From contig NZ_CP034463.1 of assembly GCF_003955715.1 (NCBI RefSeq), forward strand, positions 4,526,001-4,590,000: 64,000 bases of DNA. Reading direction: 5' to 3'. Each line of letters opens with the position of its first letter. Positions within the stretch are counted from its first letter, which is position 1. The position numbers and the translations under genes are program-made. Positions 17,694 through 26,504 of this stretch are shown piece by piece. The notes beneath the pieces are model-generated. The model made no database searches. It had not been told where the DNA came from and saw only the letters and a program-made list of their open reading frames with translations. This stretch comes from Streptomyces aquilus. Its GTDB lineage: Bacteria; Actinomycetota; Actinomycetes; Streptomycetales; Streptomycetaceae.

Positions 17694-18260
17694 ATGGCTG
17701 GGTTGACGAAACCGACCGACGTCGACGAAACCGACCGACTGGGGGCCTGTACTTCCATGGGACGTGGTTCCTCAGGGCTGCGCAGGCTCGTGCACGAGAT
17801 CGCCAAGTTCGGCGCCGTGGGCGGTGCGGGGCTGCTCGTCAACCTGCTCGTCTTCAACCTGGTACGGCACACCACCGACCTCCAGGTGGTGCGCGCCAGC
17901 GTGATCGCGACGGTCGTCGCGATCGTCTCGAACTACATCGGCTTCCGGTACTTCACGTACCGCGACCGCGACAAGAGCGGCCGTACGAAGGAGCTGACGC
18001 TGTTCCTGCTGTTCAGCGCGGTCGGCCTGGTGATCGAGAACGGCGTGCTGTACGTGGCGACGTACGGCTTCGGCTGGGACAGCCCGCTGGAGAGCAACGT
18101 CTTCAAGTTCCTCGGCATCGGCATCGCGACGCTGTTCCGCTTCTGGTCGTACCGCACGTGGGTGTTCAAGGCCCTGCCGGCGCCTGAGCTGGTGGCGAGC
18201 GCGGAGGAGATCCTGGCCCAGGCGGAGCGCGGGCCGCGTTCCAAGCAAAGGGTCAGCTGA
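17694..18260 (+). CDS. GtrA-family membrane protein
   Basis: The 188-residue protein has four membrane segments in the GtrA arrangement (FGAVGGAGLLVNLLVFNLV; ASVIATVVAIVSNYIGFRYF; LFLLFSAVGLVIENGVLYV; KFLGIGIATLFRFWSYRTWVF). GtrA proteins are thought to help flip polyprenyl-linked sugars across the membrane. A purine-rich GGGGGG site about 9 bp upstream favours the ATG at 17694. The ATG at 17757, which begins MGRGSSGLRR directly before the helices, is a serious alternative. The role fits the envelope genes of the region, but its partner glycosyltransferase is not obvious. Confidence 0.85.
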   Translation: MAGLTKPTDVDETDRLGACTSMGRGSSGLRRLVHEIAKFGAVGGAGLLVNLLVFNLVRHTTDLQVVRASVIATVVAIVSNYIGFRYFTYRDRDKSGRTKELTLFLLFSAVGLVIENGVLYVATYGFGWDSPLESNVFKFLGIGIATLFRFWSYRTWVFKALPAPELVASAEEILAQAERGPRSKQRVS

Positions 18261-18330
18261 CGTCCCTAAGGGGCGCGGGGAACTGCGCGACCAGCCACGA
18301 CGGCGCCGCACCTGCCACACAACACAAGCC

Positions 18331-19605
18331 CTATCGGACCGTGGGCTCCTGGTCGTCCATCGCCGGCTTCTTCAGGGGCGTACGCGACAGGAACAGCCCG
18401 AACACCGCCGGCTGCGCCTGGAGCATCTCCAGGCGCCCCCCGTCGGCCTCCGCGAGGTCGCGCGCGACCGCCAGTCCGATGCCCGTGGAGTTCCGCCCGC
18501 TGATCGTCCGCTCGAAGATCCGCGCGCCCAGGTCGGCCGGCACGCCCGGCCCCTCGTCGGTGACCTCGATGACGGCCTGGTTGCCGGTCACGCGCGTCCG
18601 CAGCGCCACCGTGCCGCCCCCGTGCATGAGCGAGTTCTCGATGAGCGCCGCCAGCACCTGCGCGACCGCGCCCGGGGTGCCGACCGCCCGCAGATGCCGT
18701 TTGCCGGAGCTGACGATGGCCCGGCCCGCGCTGCGGTAGGCGGGGCGCCACTCGGCGAGCTGCTGCTGGATGACCTCGTCGAGGTCGAAGGAGACCGCGG
18801 AGCCGGTGCGGGGGTCGCGGGCGTTGGTGAGCAGCCGCTCGACGACGTCCGTCAGCCGCTCCACCTGCGTGAGCGCGATCGTCGCCTCCTCCTTCACCGT
18901 GTCGGGATCGTCGGTGAGGGTGATCTCCTCCAGGCGCATGGACAGCGCGGTCAGCGGGGTGCGCAGCTGGTGGGAGGCGTCGGCGGCGAGGCGCCGCTCG
19001 GCGGTGAGCATGCGGGCGATGCGCTCGGCGGAGCCGTCGAGGACGTCGGCGACCCGGTCCAGCTCGGGGACGCCGTACCGCTTGTGCCGGGGGCGTGGAT
19101 CACCGGAGCCGAGCCGTTCCGCCGTCTCGGCGAGGTCGGTGAGCGGCGAGGCCAGCTTGTTGGCCTGCCGTACGGCGAGCAGCACGGCGGCGATCACCGC
19201 GAGCAGCGCCACCGCGCCGATGATCAGCAGGGTGCGGCCGACCTCGCGGGTGACGGACGAGCGCGGCTCCTGGACGGTGACCGTCTCGCCCTCCTCGCCC
19301 TTCTCGGTGGAGCTGATGACGTCACCGGTGGGCTTGACGCCGACCTCGATGACCGGCTCGCCGGGGATGTGGATCTCGGCGAACCGCTCCCCTGCGACCT
19401 GCTCCTTCAGCACCTCCGCGTCGACGGTCTGCTCGCCGAGCAGCCGGCTGTCGACGATGCTGGCCAGCCGGACCGCCTCGGAGTCGACGCGTTCCTGGGC
19501 GCTGTTGCTGATGGTCCGGGTCTCGACGATGACGAGCGAGACCCCGAACACGGCGATGACGACGAGGACGACGGCGAGCGTCGACTGGATGAGGCGGCGG
19601 CGCAC
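18331..19605 (-). CDS. Sensor histidine kinase (HisKA/HATPase_c)
   Basis: The 424-residue kinase has two membrane helices (residues ~8-28 and ~150-170) flanking an extracytoplasmic sensor of about 120 residues, a HAMP region, an H-box (ADASHQLRTPLTALSMRL) with the phospho-acceptor His, and N- and G-boxes (ALIENSLMHGG, VTDEGPGVP, GIGLAVARDLAEADGG). It lies 9 bp downstream of its response regulator, with which it pairs. The stimulus is unknown. The periplasmic domain is acidic and shows no recognisable fold. Confidence 0.93.
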   Translation of the reverse strand: MRRRLIQSTLAVVLVVIAVFGVSLVIVETRTISNSAQERVDSEAVRLASIVDSRLLGEQTVDAEVLKEQVAGERFAEIHIPGEPVIEVGVKPTGDVISSTEKGEEGETVTVQEPRSSVTREVGRTLLIIGAVALLAVIAAVLLAVRQANKLASPLTDLAETAERLGSGDPRPRHKRYGVPELDRVADVLDGSAERIARMLTAERRLAADASHQLRTPLTALSMRLEEITLTDDPDTVKEEATIALTQVERLTDVVERLLTNARDPRTGSAVSFDLDEVIQQQLAEWRPAYRSAGRAIVSSGKRHLRAVGTPGAVAQVLAALIENSLMHGGGTVALRTRVTGNQAVIEVTDEGPGVPADLGARIFERTISGRNSTGIGLAVARDLAEADGGRLEMLQAQPAVFGLFLSRTPLKKPAMDDQEPTVR

Positions 19606-19614
19606 GGGGTTCGG

Positions 19615-20292
19615 CTAGCTCTTCTCGAACCGGAAGCCGACACCGCGCACGGTGGCGATGTAGCGGGGGTTCGCCGCGTCGTCGCCGAGCTTCTTGCGCA
19701 GCCAGGAGATGTGCATGTCGAGGGTCTTGGTGGAGGACCACCAGGTGGTGTCCCAGACCTCGCGCATCAGCTGGTCGCGGGTGACGACCCGGCCCGCGTC
19801 CCGCACGAGGACGCGCAGCAGGTCGAACTCCTTCGCGGTGAGCTGGAGCTCCTCGTCGCCCATCCAGGCGCGGTGCGACTCGACGTCGATCCGCACGCCG
19901 TGGGTGGCCGGCGGCTGCGCGGGCTCGGCGGCGCCGCGCCGCAGCAGGGCCCGGACCCGGGCGAGCAGTTCGGCGAGGCGGAAGGGCTTGGTGACGTAGT
20001 CGTCGGCGCCCGCGTCCAGACCGACGACGGTGTCCACCTCGTCGGCCCGCGCGGTCAGGATGAGGATCGGCACGGCGTGGCCCTCGGCGCGCAGCCGGCG
20101 GGCGACCTCCAGGCCGTCCATGCCGGGCAGACCCAGGTCGAGCACGACCAGGTCGACACCGCCCTGCATTCCGGCGTCGAGTGCGGTGGGGCCGTCCTCA
20201 CGCACCTCGACCTCGTACCCTTCCCGGCGCAGGGCGCGGGCCAGCGGCTCCGAGATGGACGCATCGTCCTCGGCGAGCAGTACACGGGTCAT
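19615..20292 (-). CDS. OmpR/PhoB-family response regulator
   Basis: The 225-residue protein has a receiver domain with the acidic pair (LLAEDDASIS), the phospho-acceptor Asp in VVLDLGLPGMDG and Lys in DDYVTKPF, then a winged-helix DNA-binding domain (LTAKEFDLLRVLVRDAGRVV, SWLRKKLGDD). It is first in a two-gene operon with the kinase. About 100 bp upstream is an 11-bp direct repeat of the size read by tandem OmpR-type dimers, so autoregulation or control of the divergent peptide symporter is plausible. Confidence 0.94.
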   Translation of the reverse strand: MTRVLLAEDDASISEPLARALRREGYEVEVREDGPTALDAGMQGGVDLVVLDLGLPGMDGLEVARRLRAEGHAVPILILTARADEVDTVVGLDAGADDYVTKPFRLAELLARVRALLRRGAAEPAQPPATHGVRIDVESHRAWMGDEELQLTAKEFDLLRVLVRDAGRVVTRDQLMREVWDTTWWSSTKTLDMHISWLRKKLGDDAANPRYIATVRGVGFRFEKS

Positions 20293-20365
20293 GAGCTGAT
20301 GGTAGACCGCGGAATGCAGATGCTGGGGTGTGATCGCAAGCCCGTGATTCTTACCATGGGGCGTT

Positions 20366-20411
20366 CTGGTACGAACCTATGTACCAGAGGTGAGAGCCTG
20401 GTGAGAGCCTT
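20366..20411. promoter_or_regulatory. Palindrome plus 11-bp direct repeats upstream of the two-component operon
   Basis: A perfect inverted repeat CTGGTAC-n8-GTACCAG (20366-20387) is followed at once by GTGAGAGCCTG and GTGAGAGCCTT (20390-20411). The 11-bp period matches the spacing of OmpR/PhoB subunits on DNA. The whole 328-bp gap (20293-20620) between the response regulator and the peptide symporter shows no other gene. Confidence 0.55.
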
Positions 20412-20620
20412 GGAAAAGGCGTGCAGGGTTCCATTGACGCCTGTGATCCATCTCTCAAGTCCTTCCATTTCCGGCACTGTCCTGCCGTATGGTGAAAGAC
20501 GCCTTTTGCAGCACGGGGACCTTTGGCAGAGCAGTTCACGCTGAAGGTCTCTTTTGTGTGCGGGCCGGCCACCGCCAGCCTTGAAACACGTTGCGCGTCC
20601 CCACCAGCAAGGAACGACCA

Positions 20621-22117
20621 ATGGCGTCCAGCCTGACGAAGGACTCGGCCCGCCGGGGCACCCCCGGAACCGAGCAGACCTTCTTCGGCCACCCCCGCGG
20701 ACTGGCCACTCTCTTCATGACCGAGATGTGGGAGCGTTTCTCCTACTACGGCATGAGGGCTCTCCTCCCGCTGTACCTCGTCGCCCCCGGCGGCCTCCAC
20801 CTCAGCGCCGCCACCGCGACCGCGATCTACTCCGTGTACGTCTCGCTGGTGTACCTGCTCGCCCTGCCGGGCGGCTGGTTCGGCGACCGCGTCTGGGGTC
20901 CCCGCAAGACCGTCGCCGTCGCCGGCGCGGTGATCATGCTCGGCCACCTCACGCTGGCCCTGCCGTCCTCCGGCACCTTCTACGCGGGCCTCGGCCTCGT
21001 GGCGATCGGCTCCGGCCTGCTGAAGGCCAACATCTCCCCGATGGTCGGCCACCTCTACGACGGCCCCGACGACCCGCGCCGGGACGGTGGCTTCACCGTC
21101 TTCTACATGGGCATCAACCTCGGCGCGTTCGCCGCGCCGCTGGTCATCGGCACCATCGGTGAGAACGTCAACTGGCACCTGGGCTTCGCCCTCGCCGCGC
21201 TCGGCATGGCGCTGGGCCTCGGCCAGTTCCTGATCGGCTCCCGCCACCTGGCGGACCGTTCCAGCGTCGTCCCGACCCCGCTGTCGGAGCAGGAGAAGGC
21301 CTCGACCCTGCGCAAGGCCGCGATCTGGGCCGGTGTCGCCGTGGTCTTCTACGCGATCGTCGGCTTCTCGGGCCACTACACGCTGAACTGGATCCTGGTC
21401 CCGCTGACCCTGCTCGGCCTGATCATCCCGGTGATGGTGCTGGCCCGCATCAAGCGCGACAAGGACCTGGACCGCAGCGAGCAGAAGTCGATGTCGGCGT
21501 ACATCTGGTTCTTCGTCGCCGCGGCCGTGTTCTGGATGATCTACGACCAGGGCGGCTCGACCCTGTCGATCTTCGCCGACTCCTCGGCCGACAACACCAT
21601 CTTCGGCTGGGAGTTCCCGGTCTCCTGGTACCAGTCGGTCAACCCGGTCCTGATCATGGCGCTGGCCCCGGTCTTCGCCTGGTTCTGGCTGGCGCTGAAC
21701 CGGCGCGGCAAGGAGCCGAGCACGATCGTGAAGTTCGCCTCGGGCCTGGTCCTGGTCGGCGCGTCCTTCTTCCTGTTCCTCGCCCCGCTGGCGATCGCCG
21801 ACGGCGGTCACAAGGCGGCGGCGGCCTGGCTGGTGGCGATCTACTTCGTCCAGACCGTCGGTGAGCTCCTGCTCTCCCCGGTCGGCCTGTCGGTGACGAC
21901 GAAGATGGCCCCGGCGAAGTACGCCTCCCAGATGATGGGCGTCTGGTTCCTCGCGGTCACCGCGGGCGACGCCACGACGGGCCTGCTGTCCATCGCCGGC
22001 GTCGACCTCAACAAGACGGGCATCGTCGCCCTGGAGGCCACGCTCGCCGTGCTCGCCGGCGCCGCGGTCTGGATGTACCGCAGCCGCGTCAAGGAACTCA
22101 TGGGCAGCGTCCGCTGA
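20621..22117 (+). CDS. Proton-coupled oligopeptide symporter (POT/PTR2 family)
   Basis: The 498-residue protein has about 14 membrane helices and the POT hallmark ExxERFSYYG (TEMWERFSYYGMRALLPLYL) in helix 1, plus the PTR2 second signature around GLGLVAIGSGLLKANISPMVG. It imports di- and tripeptides with protons. An AAGGA site supports the ATG at 20621. An in-frame start ten codons upstream is weaker. The long leader contains the palindrome and direct repeats described separately. A dipeptidase gene 5 kb away could process imported peptides, but the genes are not linked. Confidence 0.93.
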   Translation: MASSLTKDSARRGTPGTEQTFFGHPRGLATLFMTEMWERFSYYGMRALLPLYLVAPGGLHLSAATATAIYSVYVSLVYLLALPGGWFGDRVWGPRKTVAVAGAVIMLGHLTLALPSSGTFYAGLGLVAIGSGLLKANISPMVGHLYDGPDDPRRDGGFTVFYMGINLGAFAAPLVIGTIGENVNWHLGFALAALGMALGLGQFLIGSRHLADRSSVVPTPLSEQEKASTLRKAAIWAGVAVVFYAIVGFSGHYTLNWILVPLTLLGLIIPVMVLARIKRDKDLDRSEQKSMSAYIWFFVAAAVFWMIYDQGGSTLSIFADSSADNTIFGWEFPVSWYQSVNPVLIMALAPVFAWFWLALNRRGKEPSTIVKFASGLVLVGASFFLFLAPLAIADGGHKAAAAWLVAIYFVQTVGELLLSPVGLSVTTKMAPAKYASQMMGVWFLAVTAGDATTGLLSIAGVDLNKTGIVALEATLAVLAGAAVWMYRSRVKELMGSVR

Positions 22118-22132
22118 CCCGAGGACTGTGAC

Positions 22133-22168
22133 GAAGGGCCGCCGCACCCCCCGGTGTGGCGGCCCTTC
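22133..22168. terminator. Hairpin terminator
   Basis: GAAGGGCCGCCGCACC pairs with GGTGTGGCGGCCCTTC across a 4-nt loop just after the symporter and ahead of the convergent surface-protein gene. Confidence 0.8.
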
Positions 22169-22212
22169 AGGTTTTTCAGACGGGCCCCCGGTGCGGCGGC
22201 CCTTCGGGGCCT

Positions 22213-23493
22213 TCAGACGCGTCGCCTGCCCGGCAGGAACGTGAACACCGCCGCGCCCAGCAGTACGGCCGTGCCGGCCACCAGGCCCAGGGCCTTCAGG
22301 GCGCCGTGGTCCTCGGCGCCGGTCGCCGCCAGGCCGCCCGAGGAGGAGCCGCCGCCCGAGGACGAGCCGCCGCCGGTCGAGGAGCCGCCGGACGCCCCGC
22401 CCTCCTGCTTAGAGGTGTCGAGCTTCAGGGACACCGAGGTCGAGTCCGGCGTGCAGGTGGTCGTCGTGCCGAGGGCCTTGATCGTCAGGACGCCCGGCGA
22501 CAGCGTGGACTCGCCCGTCGCCCCCGGCCTGTAGGTGCCGGTCATGTCCGGGATCTCGATCGGGTCGCCCGCCTTGATGTCCTCGGCGTTGGTCGGGCCC
22601 TCCACAGGGACCGAACCCTTGTCGGCGCCGCCCAGGACGACCTCCATCGAGGGCTTGATGGAGTCCTTCGGGATGTTGGCCGGGCTGTTCATCGGGGACT
22701 TCTTGAACTGCACCGTGAGGCCGTAGTTCCCGCCGTCCTTCTTGGCGTTGATCTGGATCGTGGACGTCGCCTTCTGCTCGCCGATCGGCGACTTGCAGGT
22801 GTAGGGGATGTCGACGACCTTGCCCTGGAAGTCGGTCTGTCCGCCGTCGGACTGCGTGGCGCTCGCGGTCGGCTCCTCGGACGCGCTGGAGCTCGGGCTC
22901 TCGCTCGGCTCGTCGGAGGAGGTCGGGGTCGGCGAACTCCCGTCACCCGCCTGCACGTCGATCGTCGCCGCCGTCGGCACCTGCGCGCTCGGCGTGCACT
23001 TGGTGTCCGTGCCGTACGCGGTGACCGTGTACGCGTCCGGCGTCAGCGTCACCTCACCGGCCGTCGTCAGCTTCAGCGTGCCCTTCATGTCGGAGAGCAC
23101 CATGTCGCCGCCCTTGGGGATGGGCGGGTTCTGCTGCGGCCCCGCCATGGCGATGTCGGTGCTCTGCGCGCCGGCCGCCTTGAGGGTGCCGGTCGGCTTG
23201 ACCTGGTTCTCCCCGATGTCGATGAGGTCGGGGTTCTTCGAGGCGGCCTGGACGAACTTCCACACCACCTCGACCTCGTCGCCGACCTCGGCGGTGGCCG
23301 GCGCGGTGATCTCCACCTTGGTGGTGCCGTCCACGGGGTCGAGGCCGACGCCGGCGGGCGGCACGCAGTGGGTCGCGTACGACACCTCCGCGGCCTGTGC
23401 GGGCGCGACGGCGACGCCGATCAGGACGCCCGCCCCGCAGAGCGCCAGCGCGACTCTCGCACGGTCGGGTACGGCTCTCCTTCGCTTGCTCAC
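22213..23493 (-). CDS. Secreted two-domain surface protein with LAATG (class E) sortase signal
   Basis: The 426-residue protein has a cleavable signal peptide (ALCGAGVLIGVAVAPAQA), a first beta-rich domain (~35-180), a Ser/Thr/Pro-rich linker (~185-225), and a second domain (~230-375) that begins VDIPYTCKSPIGEQKATS and is homologous to the single domain of the protein at 25661-26350. A Gly-Ser stalk follows. The end is a sorting signal: GLAATGAEDHG, a hydrophobic helix, then GRRRV. LAxTG is the motif used by class E sortases of Streptomyces. The GTG start overlaps the previous stop (GTGA). No sortase gene is in view. Confidence 0.82.
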   Translation of the reverse strand: MSKRRRAVPDRARVALALCGAGVLIGVAVAPAQAAEVSYATHCVPPAGVGLDPVDGTTKVEITAPATAEVGDEVEVVWKFVQAASKNPDLIDIGENQVKPTGTLKAAGAQSTDIAMAGPQQNPPIPKGGDMVLSDMKGTLKLTTAGEVTLTPDAYTVTAYGTDTKCTPSAQVPTAATIDVQAGDGSSPTPTSSDEPSESPSSSASEEPTASATQSDGGQTDFQGKVVDIPYTCKSPIGEQKATSTIQINAKKDGGNYGLTVQFKKSPMNSPANIPKDSIKPSMEVVLGGADKGSVPVEGPTNAEDIKAGDPIEIPDMTGTYRPGATGESTLSPGVLTIKALGTTTTCTPDSTSVSLKLDTSKQEGGASGGSSTGGGSSSGGGSSSGGLAATGAEDHGALKALGLVAGTAVLLGAAVFTFLPGRRRV

Positions 23494-24560
23494 GTGGATC
23501 CCTTTCTGGTGGGGGTCGTCGGGCTGTCGTCGTGCGGTGCGGAGAGCCGACCGGCCGTGCCCGGATCGGAGTCCGGGGTGAACCACGGCAGGGTCGAGGG
23601 CGGGGGCGGCTGTTCGGCGGGGCCGGTGCGCAACCCCGGCAGCCGCAGGGTGAGTTCGGGCAGCCGCAGCCGGGCGGGGGCCCGCTGCGGGCGACCCGGG
23701 CGGCGCGGCCGTACCCGGTCGACCACGGCCATCCCGAGACGGAACAGGGCGGCGGGCACGACCAGGCAGACCAGGACCCAGAACAGGGTCACGCCCCAGG
23801 GGCGGCCCACCCCCCAGGGCTGTTCGGCGAGGACCTTGCCGCCGTACTTCAGCGAGACCGTGTAGTCGCCGTGCGCGCCGCCCGTCAGCTCGACGGGCAG
23901 TTCGACGCGGGCCTTCCTGCCGGGCTCGATCGTGCCGCGCCACTGCTGTTCCTCCCACTGCGGGGCGAACACGCCGTGGGAGGTGCCGACTTGGAAGACG
24001 GGGTTCTTGACGGCCGAGGTGCCGACGTTGCCGACGGTGAAGACCAGGGTGCGGGCGGGCGGCGCCCCGAACCAGGTGAGCAGCCCGCCGGAGCCGTCGA
24101 GGCGGGTGTCGGTGAGGATCGACAGCCGGCCGCCGGAGGTCTCGGCGGGCAGCGGCTCCACCGCGTGCCCGGCCACTTGGAAGATCGCGTCCGCTTCCGC
24201 CTTCGCCCCGGTCACCGTCGCCACGTGCACCACGCAGGGGCAGGGCACCGGGGGTTCGGCGACCGGGAGTTTCCTGCTGAAGCGGCCCTTGGCGTCGGTG
24301 GTGACGGCCCGGCCGTCGGCGTTGGCACAGGAGTTGGTGCCGCCGGGCACCCCCCGTGCGGGCACGGCCTGGCCGCAGACGAGGATCATCAGCAGCGCTT
24401 TCGGCCGCCAGCCGCTGCCGGTGACGGTAATCGAACCGCCGGTCCCCGCCTGCGACTTGGACAGCTTGACGACGGGCTGCTCGGCGGCCCGCACCGGGCC
24501 GGCCGAGACCGACGCCAGCAGCAGCGCCAGCACCGCCGCCCCGAGAATCCGCAGCTTCAC
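23490..24560 (-). CDS. Secreted, C-terminally membrane-anchored beta-sandwich protein
   Basis: This 356-residue protein has a signal peptide (ILGAAVLALLLASVSAGPVRA). An Ig-like domain follows (VVKLSKSQAGTGGSITVTGSG) with a CxCxxH-like stretch (PVPCPCVVHV), then a second beta-domain (~180-260), one membrane helix (VTLFWVLVCLVVPAALFRLG) and a long basic, Pro-rich cytoplasmic tail. I do not recognise a named family. GTG at 24560 follows GGGAGCGG. It overlaps both neighbours by 4 bp, so it is co-translated with the LAATG protein and presumably helps display or sense it. Confidence 0.75.
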   Translation of the reverse strand: MKLRILGAAVLALLLASVSAGPVRAAEQPVVKLSKSQAGTGGSITVTGSGWRPKALLMILVCGQAVPARGVPGGTNSCANADGRAVTTDAKGRFSRKLPVAEPPVPCPCVVHVATVTGAKAEADAIFQVAGHAVEPLPAETSGGRLSILTDTRLDGSGGLLTWFGAPPARTLVFTVGNVGTSAVKNPVFQVGTSHGVFAPQWEEQQWRGTIEPGRKARVELPVELTGGAHGDYTVSLKYGGKVLAEQPWGVGRPWGVTLFWVLVCLVVPAALFRLGMAVVDRVRPRRPGRPQRAPARLRLPELTLRLPGLRTGPAEQPPPPSTLPWFTPDSDPGTAGRLSAPHDDSPTTPTRKGST

Positions 24561-25414
24561 GACACCGCTCCCGTCAACTCGGCTTCCGGACAAGAGGGTT
24601 CGGCCGGGCCCGCCCCAGGGCGCCCACGACGCCGTACGACGAACAGCCGCCGTACGACGAACAGCGCACCCCCGGCCACCGCCACCCCCACCCCGCCCGC
24701 CACCGCGCCCCACGGCCCGACGCCCGCCGAGACCCGCGCCTCGTCCCGTGCGCCGCCCGCCGCCGTGACCGTCAGCCGCACCTCGACGGAGTCCAGCGCG
24801 GGGCCCTCCCAGGGCTCGCTCAACTCGGTGCGGCTGCCCGGCGCGAGGGCGACGGGCAGGGCGCGCGGGGCGCGGTCGAGGAGGGGGCCGAGAAGGCCGT
24901 CGGCGTGGACGGCGAGCCGGGGTGCGAGCGCGGTCGTACCACGGTTGACCAGCTCGTACGTGATGCGGTCGGCGTGCACGGAGACGTGTTCGACGGTCAG
25001 GGCCGACACCGTGGGAACGGTGGCCCGCAGATGGACGGGGACGCGCCGGGTGGTGCCGTCGCCGGCGCGCGCGACGAGCCGGGCGGTGGCGTCGTGGGCC
25101 GGGACGGTCACCGTGAAGGGCACCTCGGTGCGGGTGCGCGGGGGCAGCCGGAGCCGGGCGTGCGCGAACGTGACCTCGGCGCCCTCCGCGCGCAGCGAGA
25201 CGTCCACGGGCGTGCGGCCGCGGTTGGTCAGGGACACCGTGTCCTCCAGGACCGTGCCGGGCCCGCCCTCGGCGTAGAACGACGGCCGCGCCTCCCCGGC
25301 GGGCGCGGCCGACCAACCGTCGTCACCGGCGGCGGCGTGCGCGGCCGGGACGGCGGCGAGCAGGGTGAGGACGGTGAGGAGGGTCAGGCCCAGGACACGG
25401 ACGGCGGACGGCAT
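24557..25414 (-). CDS. Secreted NEW3/DUF916-like membrane-anchored protein
   Basis: The 285-residue protein has a signal peptide ending at AAHAAAG, a DUF916/COG1470-like beta-sandwich pair (TVSLTNRGRTPVDVSLRAEG; later VNRGTTALAPRLAV), a single membrane helix (GGVGVAVAGGALFVV) and a short Arg-rich tail. DUF916-type proteins in Firmicutes accompany WxL surface proteins and help them bind the wall. Here the partners are LPxTG/LAxTG proteins. It is the first gene of a three-gene operon with 4-bp overlaps. The function is inferred from layout only. Confidence 0.72.
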   Translation of the reverse strand: MPSAVRVLGLTLLTVLTLLAAVPAAHAAAGDDGWSAAPAGEARPSFYAEGGPGTVLEDTVSLTNRGRTPVDVSLRAEGAEVTFAHARLRLPPRTRTEVPFTVTVPAHDATARLVARAGDGTTRRVPVHLRATVPTVSALTVEHVSVHADRITYELVNRGTTALAPRLAVHADGLLGPLLDRAPRALPVALAPGSRTELSEPWEGPALDSVEVRLTVTAAGGARDEARVSAGVGPWGAVAGGVGVAVAGGALFVVRRLFVVRRRGRPGAGPAEPSCPEAELTGAVS

Positions 25415-25509
25415 CGGCGGCTCCGGCTGGCGTACGGCTCACGGGTGCGGCGGGTCTCCGGCTGGCGTACGGCTCACGGGGTGTCTCCGGCTGTCGTACG
25501 GCTGGCGGG

Positions 25510-25617
25510 GTCGGCGGCGGGGCTGCGGGTGTCGGACGGCGCGGGGCCGGCGGCGGGGCACCGGCTGTCGAGCGGCGCGGGGCCGGCGGCGGGGCACCGG
25601 CTGTCGAGCGGCGCGGG
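25510..25617. repeat. Three tandem 36-bp repeats in the spacer upstream of the surface-protein operon
   Basis: Copies start at 25510, 25546 and 25582. The second and third are identical and the first is diverged. The unit contains GCCGGCGGCGGGG and CTGTCGAGCGGC. It fills the 246-bp gap between the LPQTG gene and the next operon, beside a second short duplication (CTCCGGCTGGCGTACGGCT, twice, 25422-25485). Confidence 0.8.
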
Positions 25618-25660
25618 GCCGGCGCGGCGAGGCTCCGGCTTGCCGTACCGGCTCACGGGG

Positions 25661-26350
25661 TCAGCGGCGGGTTGCCGCCTGGTGCCGCCTCGTCAGCCAC
25701 AGCGTGCCGGCCGCGCCCGCGAGGAGGACCGTGCCGCCGAGGGTGCCGAGGGCGATCGCCGAGTCCTCGGGGCCGGTCTGCGGGAGTTCGGCGCCGGAGT
25801 CGCTGCCGCTCTGGGTGCCGCTGCCGCCGGAACCTCCGCTCGCGGCCGTGACGTCCAGGGTGAGCGACGGGCCGGGACTGTTCGTCGGCGTGCACGTGGT
25901 CGTCGTGCCGAGGGCCTTGATGGTGAGGACGCCCGCGGTGAAGGTGACCTTGCCGGACTTCTTCGGGGTGTACGTCCCGCTCAAGTCGCTGATCTTGATG
26001 GGGGTGTTGGCGGGGACGACCGCCTGGTTGGCCGGCCCGGACACGCTGAGGGTGCCGCTGTCGGCGCCGCCCAGCTTGATGACGGCACTCGGGGCCATCG
26101 CACCCTTGCCCAGGTCGACCGGGCTGGAGGAGACGCCCTTCTGCCACGACATGGTGATCTTGTAGCCGCTGCCGCTCTTGACGCCCTTGATGTCGATGGG
26201 CGAGACGGCGCTCTTGTCGCCGATCGGTGTCTTGCACTGGTACTTGACGTCGACGACCTCGGCATGGGCGGCGGGGGCGGCCATCAGCACCGCCGAGCCG
26301 GCCAGGGCCGCGGCGGACGCGAGCGCGGCGGTTCGATTCCGGTACGACAC
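25661..26350 (-). CDS. Secreted surface protein with LPQTG sortase signal
   Basis: The 229-residue protein has a signal peptide (AAALAGSAVLMAAPAAHA), one domain (VDVKYQCKTPIGDKSAVSP ... GVLTIKALGTTTTCTP) closely related to the second domain of the LAATG protein, a Ser-Gly stalk, and a textbook sorting signal: ELPQTGPED, a hydrophobic helix, then RRHQAATRR. The two cysteines flanking the domain probably form a disulphide. The LPxTG form contrasts with the LAATG of its paralogue, so the pair may be anchored by different sortases. Confidence 0.85.
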   Translation of the reverse strand: MSYRNRTAALASAAALAGSAVLMAAPAAHAEVVDVKYQCKTPIGDKSAVSPIDIKGVKSGSGYKITMSWQKGVSSSPVDLGKGAMAPSAVIKLGGADSGTLSVSGPANQAVVPANTPIKISDLSGTYTPKKSGKVTFTAGVLTIKALGTTTTCTPTNSPGPSLTLDVTAASGGSGGSGTQSGSDSGAELPQTGPEDSAIALGTLGGTVLLAGAAGTLWLTRRHQAATRR

Positions 26351-26504
26351 GGTTCCGCTCCCTCTTCGTCGATTCCTGACGGCACATCAGATTCGGCCGT
26401 CAAGGTACGCCCGGGGTCGTGAGGAAGGAAGACACGGTGCGCGCCGGAGTTGTGACGATCCGGCGCGCACCGAAGGGGGTTCGGGTGGAGGCCCGGGTGG
26501 TGAG

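Noticed and set aside
25474..25656. A 60-codon frame over the 36-bp repeats, encoding a repeated 12-residue unit
   Set aside because: The repeat is visible in DNA and explains the protein periodicity. There is no ribosome site and no domain.
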